Below the pieces are notes generated by a model, which was not told where the DNA came from, made no database searches, and saw nothing but the letters and a program-made list of their open reading frames with translations. 8,787 bases of DNA, taken from NCBI GenBank assembly GCA_050330055.1, contig JBHJOF010000135.1, positions 1 to 8,787 of the forward strand, read 5' to 3'. Of this stretch, positions 5,643 to 8,787 are shown piece by piece. Origin of the DNA: JBHJOF01 sp050330055 (GTDB taxonomy: Bacteria > Pseudomonadota > Alphaproteobacteria > Kiloniellales > JAKSDN01). Made by a program: the position numbers and the translations under genes. Position 1 is the stretch's first letter. The number at the start of each line of letters is the position of its first letter.

Positions 5643-5679
5643 TAGCCGCACGGCGGCTACCCCCGCCGGTGAGCCCGGC
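5643..5679 (+). promoter_or_regulatory. Two tandem hairpins between acpP and fabF
   Basis: The first is a perfect 7-bp stem, TAGCCGC (5643-5649) with GCGGCTA (5653-5659), and a 3-base loop. The second is GCCGG (5665-5669) with CCGGC (5675-5679) around 5 bases. They start 16 bases after the acpP stop and lack a T-run. They could stabilise an acpP-only transcript or cause partial termination, helping make more ACP than FabF. Confidence 0.45.
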
Positions 5680-5706
5680 CCCTGAAATCGAAACGGCCGT
5701 TCCAGC

Positions 5707-6972
5707 ATGAGACGTGTCGTCGTCACCGGCCTGGGCTTGGTCACACCGCTGGGCTGCGGCGTCGGGCCCACGTGGGAGCGCCTGATCGCCGGCCAATCCG
5801 GCATCCGCGGCATCCAGAGCTTCGATGTCTCCGACCTGCCGAGCAAGATCGCCGGACAGGTGCCGGCCGGCGAAACCGCCGAAGGCTACTTCAATGCCGA
5901 CGACTACGTGGAGCCGAAGGACCGGCGCAAGATCGACACCTTCATCGTCTACGGCATGGCCGCGGCGCAGCAGGCGATCGCCGACTCCGGCTGGCAGCCG
6001 GACGACCTGGAGAGCCTGGAACGTACCGGCGTGATGATCGGTTCCGGCATTGGCGGGCTGGAGACCATCTACGAGGCCTCGATCACGGTCAAGGAGCGCG
6101 GGCCCCGGCGGCTCATCCCCTTCTTCATTCCGGCGGCGCTGATCAACCTGGTCTCGGGCCAGGTCTCGATCCGCTACGGCTTCCGCGGGCCGAACCATTC
6201 GGTGGTGACGGCCTGCTCGACCGGCGCCCATGCGATCGGCGACGCGGCGCGGCTGATCGCGCTTGAGGACGCCGACGTGATGGTGGCGGGCGGTGCCGAG
6301 GCGGCGATCTGCCGACTGGGCGTGGCCGGTTTCTCCGCATCGCGCGCGCTTTCGACCAGGTTCAACGACACGCCGGAACGGGCCTCGCGGCCCTGGGACC
6401 AGGACCGTGACGGCTTCGTCATGGGCGAGGGTGCCGGCATCGTGGTGCTCGAGGAAATGGAGCATGCCAAGGCACGCGGCGCCAAGATCTATGCCGAGAT
6501 CGTCGGCTACGGCCTGTCCGGCGACGCGCACCACATCACCGCTCCGGCCGAGGACGGCAGCGGCGCCTATCGCGCCATGCAGGCCGCATTGAAGCGGGCC
6601 CGGATCAACCCCGAGGACGTCGACTACATCAATGCGCACGGCACCTCGACGCCGCTCGGCGACGAGATCGAGCTGGGCGCAGTCAAACGCCTGTTCGGCG
6701 AGCACGCCAAAGTGCTCTCGATGTCCTCGACCAAGTCGGCGATCGGTCACCTGCTCGGCGCGGCCGGCGCGGTCGAAGCGATCTTCTCGATCCTGGCGAT
6801 CCATCACGGCGTGGTGCCGCCGACCCTGAACCTCGACAATCCTTCGCCGGGCTGCGACGGCGTCGACCTGGTGCCGCACCAGGCCAAGGAGCGCGCTGTC
6901 AAGGTGGCGCTGTCGAACTCCTTCGGCTTCGGCGGCACCAACGCTTCGCTGGTCCTCTCGGCACCGAACTGA
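5707..6972 (+). CDS. fabF: 3-oxoacyl-[acyl-carrier-protein] synthase II (KAS II)
   Basis: Encodes a 421-residue condensing enzyme that joins acyl chains to malonyl-ACP with loss of CO2, elongating the chain by two carbons. The thiolase-fold active site is complete: nucleophile Cys170 in VVTACSTGAHAIG, His311 in NAHGTSTPLGD, Lys343 in SSTKSAIGH, His348 in IGHLLGAAGA, and the C-terminal GFGGTN (407-412) loop. The N-terminus RRVVVTGLGLVTPLG (2-16) is the usual FabF start, so the ATG at 5707 is secure although no clear Shine-Dalgarno sequence precedes it; a 10-bp palindrome (5692-5701) occupies that place. The length is a little above E. coli FabF (413). The Cys-His-His triad separates it from FabH (Cys-His-Asn); FabB is a close relative, but the acpP-fabF-mltG context favours FabF. 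No fabH is in the window. Confidence 0.97.
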   Translation: MRRVVVTGLGLVTPLGCGVGPTWERLIAGQSGIRGIQSFDVSDLPSKIAGQVPAGETAEGYFNADDYVEPKDRRKIDTFIVYGMAAAQQAIADSGWQPDDLESLERTGVMIGSGIGGLETIYEASITVKERGPRRLIPFFIPAALINLVSGQVSIRYGFRGPNHSVVTACSTGAHAIGDAARLIALEDADVMVAGGAEAAICRLGVAGFSASRALSTRFNDTPERASRPWDQDRDGFVMGEGAGIVVLEEMEHAKARGAKIYAEIVGYGLSGDAHHITAPAEDGSGAYRAMQAALKRARINPEDVDYINAHGTSTPLGDEIELGAVKRLFGEHAKVLSMSSTKSAIGHLLGAAGAVEAIFSILAIHHGVVPPTLNLDNPSPGCDGVDLVPHQAKERAVKVALSNSFGFGGTNASLVLSAPN

Positions 6973-6990
6973 GCGGCGGCTCGCGGGCCC

Positions 6991-7983
6991 ATGCGGCGGC
7001 GGCTCCTGATCGGCAGCGCCTTGCTGCTCCCGACACTGCTGGTGGCGCTCGGCATCGCTGCCCATCTGCTGCTCAAGAGCTTCGAGGCGCCCGGGCCGCT
7101 TGCCGATGAGCGCGTTGTCGTGGTGCCGCGCGGCAGCGGCCTGGCCGCCATCGCACAGAAACTGGAAGAAGCCGGTGTCGTCAGCAACGCCCTGATGTTC
7201 CGTCTCGGCGTGCGTATCGAAGGCGCCGCGCGGACGCTCAAGGCTGGCGAGTACAGCTTCCCGGCCGCCGTCTCCATGCGCGGCGCCATGGAGCTGCTGC
7301 AGAGCGGCAAGACCGTGATACGCCGCATCACCTTTCCCGAAGGCCTGACCAGCGTCGAGCTGATCGCGCTCCTCAATGCGGCCGACGGCCTGAGCGGCGC
7401 GATCACTGAGGTGCCGGCCGAGGGCGCGTTGCTGCCCGATACCTACCACTATTCGCTGGACGATCCGCGCGCGGCGATCCTCGAGCGCATGCTGGTGGGG
7501 CGCGACGAGGTGCTGGCGGCGCTCTGGCCGCAGCGCGCCGAGGGACTGCCCATTGCCACGCCGGAGGAGGCGCTGGTGCTGGCCTCGATCGTCGAGAAGG
7601 AGACTGGCGTGGCCGACGAACGCCCATTGGTCGCCGGCGTCTTCGTCAACCGCCTGCGCAAGGGCATGCTACTGCAGTCCGACCCGACGGTGGTCTATGG
7701 CATCACCGAGGGGAGCGGCCCGCTCGGCCGGGCGCTAACCCGCCAGGACCTGCAGACCCCGAGCCCCTACAACACCTATGCCATCAAGGGCCTGCCGCCG
7801 GGGCCGATCGCCAACCCGGGACGCGCCGCGCTCGAAGCGGTGCTGAACCCGGTCGAGACCGACTATCTCTACTTCGTCGCCGACGGCTCGGGCGGCCACG
7901 CCTTCGCCAGGACCCTGGACGAGCACAACCGCAACGTCGCCAAGTGGCGCAAGCTGCAGCGCCAGCGAAGCCAGGGGGACTAG
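6991..7983 (+). CDS. mltG: Endolytic murein transglycosylase MltG
   Basis: Encodes a 330-residue YceG-family enzyme that cuts nascent glycan strands of peptidoglycan at the periplasmic face of the inner membrane and so acts as a terminator of strand growth. A single N-terminal membrane anchor lies at about residues 5-28 (LLIGSALLLPTLLVALG), preceded by three arginines, which predicts a cytoplasmic N-terminus. A LysM-like region follows (RVVVVPRGSGLAAIAQKLEEAGV, 41-63). The catalytic block is LASIVEKETG (197-206), where one of Glu202 and Glu204 corresponds to the catalytic Glu218 of the E. coli enzyme. NRLRKGMLLQSDPTVVYG (220-237), SPYNTY (258-263), GLPPGPIANPG (267-277) and YLYFVADGSGGHAF (292-305) are family hallmarks. 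The length is close to E. coli MltG (340). It begins 18 bases after fabF, in the same frame as the fabF stop and without an obvious ribosome-binding site, so it probably depends on the fabF message. Confidence 0.95.
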   Translation: MRRRLLIGSALLLPTLLVALGIAAHLLLKSFEAPGPLADERVVVVPRGSGLAAIAQKLEEAGVVSNALMFRLGVRIEGAARTLKAGEYSFPAAVSMRGAMELLQSGKTVIRRITFPEGLTSVELIALLNAADGLSGAITEVPAEGALLPDTYHYSLDDPRAAILERMLVGRDEVLAALWPQRAEGLPIATPEEALVLASIVEKETGVADERPLVAGVFVNRLRKGMLLQSDPTVVYGITEGSGPLGRALTRQDLQTPSPYNTYAIKGLPPGPIANPGRAALEAVLNPVETDYLYFVADGSGGHAFARTLDEHNRNVAKWRKLQRQRSQGD

Positions 7984-8002
7984 AGGGAAGCCAGCGGGAG
8001 GA

Positions 8003-8030
8003 GGCTGTGCCAAGCGCACAACCCCATTTT
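8003..8030 (+). terminator. Probable terminator after mltG
   Basis: GGCTGTGC (8003-8010) pairs with GCACAACC (8016-8023) around a 5-base loop, with one C-A mismatch, and four T follow at 8027-8030. It lies 20 bases after the mltG stop, in a convergent gap with the next minus-strand gene, where the fab transcript should end. Confidence 0.5.
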
Positions 8031-8086
8031 CCGCCGCCCGCAAGGCGCGCCGCGACGGTCGGCTGGTTGACTGACGGCGGACCGGT

Positions 8087-8245
8087 CTAGGCCTGGTCGC
8101 GGCTCGCCTCGGCTGTCTTTTCCAGCTCGTCTTTCCGCTGCTGGACGCGGGCCTCGCGCTCGCGGCGCTCCTCCTCCGCCGCCTTCTGGCGCGCCGCCTT
8201 GGTCTCCTCGTCCGCGCCCAAGAGCTTTTTGATTGCCTGGAACAT
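8087..8245 (-). CDS. Small charged coiled-coil-like protein of unknown function
   Basis: Encodes 52 residues that I do not recognise. The N-terminus, MFQAIKKLLGA (1-11), could form a short amphipathic helix. The rest (12-48) is almost all Glu, Lys, Arg, Gln and Ala with no proline and no glycine, as expected for one continuous helix or coiled coil. It has no signal peptide, cysteine or recognisable motif. I chose the ATG at 8245 because AGAGGA (minus strand of 8251-8256) stands five bases before it; the same frame can be read from 8314, but that part has no such site. The gene is convergent with mltG and faces the same way as the HD-domain gene, 131 bases downstream of it. The good ribosome-binding site and clean composition argue that it is real, but a chance reading frame is possible in GC-rich DNA. 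Confidence 0.55.
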   Translation of the reverse strand: MFQAIKKLLGADEETKAARQKAAEEERREREARVQQRKDELEKTAEASRDQA

Positions 8246-8286
8246 GGCAGTCCTCTGCTCTGTCAATGCTTGGAACGGTCCTTCTC

Positions 8287-8314
8287 TACCTAGGTGCCGC
8301 GCCCTGAGGGTCAA
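8287..8314 (-). promoter_or_regulatory. Weak promoter candidate for the 52-residue protein
   Basis: On the minus strand, TTGACC (8314-8309) is followed after 16 bases by TAGGTA (8292-8287). Only the -35 resembles consensus well. It would place the start about 35 bases before the ATG at 8245. Confidence 0.25.
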
Positions 8315-8376
8315 GGGTAAATGCGTCTCTGCAGGGGTACACCCAGCCCTGAGTCAGCGTCGCGAGGCAGGCGCAA

Positions 8377-8787
8377 TCACTGGCCCTGCTGCACGATGTC
8401 GCGCAGCAACCGCTCGTAATGCTCGAAGGGCGGGATTCTGCGGCCCGCTTCCTTGCCTGCGTCGTCCCAGCGGCGTATTCGCACAGCGTCCTCAGCGTGC
8501 GGTGACTGGCGGAAGGCGGCGACCTCCGCCGCGCTCATCGGGCCGCCTTGCAGATTGAGCGTATGCACCGAAGCAGCCGACAGGCGGGCGAGATAGGTGA
8601 CGTCGGTGGTGCAGAGGTAGCGCTTGGCGGCCACGTGCAGGCGGATCGGCTCGGTGACGGCGGGCGGGAAGAAGGGGGCCAGCACGGCGGCGCCGGCGTT
8701 TTCGTGCCAGTTGTTCTGGCCGCGCGCCAGCGCGTCCTCGGGGAACTCGCCGGTATAGTGGCCGATATCGTGCAGCAGGCCGGCGGC
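8377..8787 (-). CDS. PhnZ-like HD-domain protein, C-terminal part (runs off right edge)
   Basis: The final 136 residues are present; the start lies beyond base 8787. The visible part begins with AAGLLHDIGHY, a metal-binding HD motif (visible residues 6-7). Further likely ligands follow: H28 in WHENAG, H51 in RLHVAAKRYLC, and D108/D109 in RIRRWDD. NLQGGPMS (78-85) and the RRWDD block are hallmarks of the HD-domain family found with phosphonate degradation genes. Its best-known member, PhnZ, uses a diiron centre to oxidise and cleave 2-amino-1-hydroxyethylphosphonate to glycine and phosphate. From memory, the spacing of these residues matches PhnZ His58-Asp59, His80, His104 and Asp161, with K55 matching its substrate lysine. 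Relatives act on other substrates, such as the trimethylated analogue (TmpB), and the specificity residues at the N-terminus are missing here. The exact substrate is therefore open. The neighbours give no phosphonate context within the window. Confidence 0.75.
   Translation of the reverse strand, partial: AAGLLHDIGHYTGEFPEDALARGQNNWHENAGAAVLAPFFPPAVTEPIRLHVAAKRYLCTTDVTYLARLSAASVHTLNLQGGPMSAAEVAAFRQSPHAEDAVRIRRWDDAGKEAGRRIPPFEHYERLLRDIVQQGQ

Noticed and set aside
5623..7449. 608-codon open frame on the minus strand opposite fabF and mltG
   Set aside because: It is antisense to two certain genes. Its composition (rich in His, Arg, Gly, Asp) is what GC-rich codons give in the opposite frame, and no domain is recognisable.
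8261..8266. Perfect TTGACA on the minus strand just before the small orphan gene
   Set aside because: It is only 15 bases from the ATG, so its -10 would fall at or inside the start of the coding region, where no TATAAT-like sequence occurs.

Overview
The window is GC-rich DNA that looks like an alphaproteobacterial chromosome, probably a Rhodospirillales-like lineage. Two things point there. First, rpsF-rpsR-(DUF2232 membrane protein)-rplI stands back to back with fabD-fabG-acpP-fabF-mltG, an arrangement I associate with alphaproteobacteria. Second, S6 and L9 both carry C-terminal extensions. The lineage is inferred from gene order and protein style, not from a database search.

Layout. Positions 1-534 (minus) hold the N-terminal 178 codons of a cyclopropane-fatty-acyl-phospholipid synthase that runs off the left edge. 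A 275-base gap with an AT-rich island and a GC hairpin follows. Positions 810-3158 (minus) are a compact operon transcribed right to left: rpsF, rpsR, a DUF2232 membrane protein and rplI, with start/stop overlaps at two junctions. Positions 3159-3500 are a divergent control region. It holds a good sigma-70 promoter for rpsF whose -35 box lies inside an 18-bp dyad, a leader with two strong GC hairpins, and a TTGACA promoter for fabD. Positions 3501-7983 (plus) are the fatty-acid synthesis cluster fabD, fabG, acpP, fabF, then mltG. Small hairpins sit in the fabD-fabG and acpP-fabF gaps, and a terminator-like hairpin follows mltG. Positions 8087-8245 (minus) encode a 52-residue, highly charged, coiled-coil-like protein of unknown function. 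Positions 8377-8787 (minus) are the C-terminal 136 residues of an HD-domain protein resembling the PhnZ family of diiron oxygenases, cut by the right edge.

How the genes work together. FabD loads malonate onto the carrier protein AcpP, FabF condenses it with the growing chain, and FabG reduces the 3-keto product. The cluster therefore supplies acyl chains for membrane lipid, which the partial CFA synthase would later modify. MltG cuts nascent peptidoglycan strands, so lipid and wall synthesis share a transcription unit. The divergent operon makes three ribosomal proteins, so one intergenic region could co-ordinate ribosome and envelope production with growth.

I see no mobile element, CRISPR array, tRNA or rRNA, and no convincing new multi-gene system. 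The points most worth a second look are the structured rpsF/fabD control region, the intergenic hairpins of the fab cluster, the Gly/Arg-rich tail on S6, the 52-residue orphan protein and the PhnZ-like protein.
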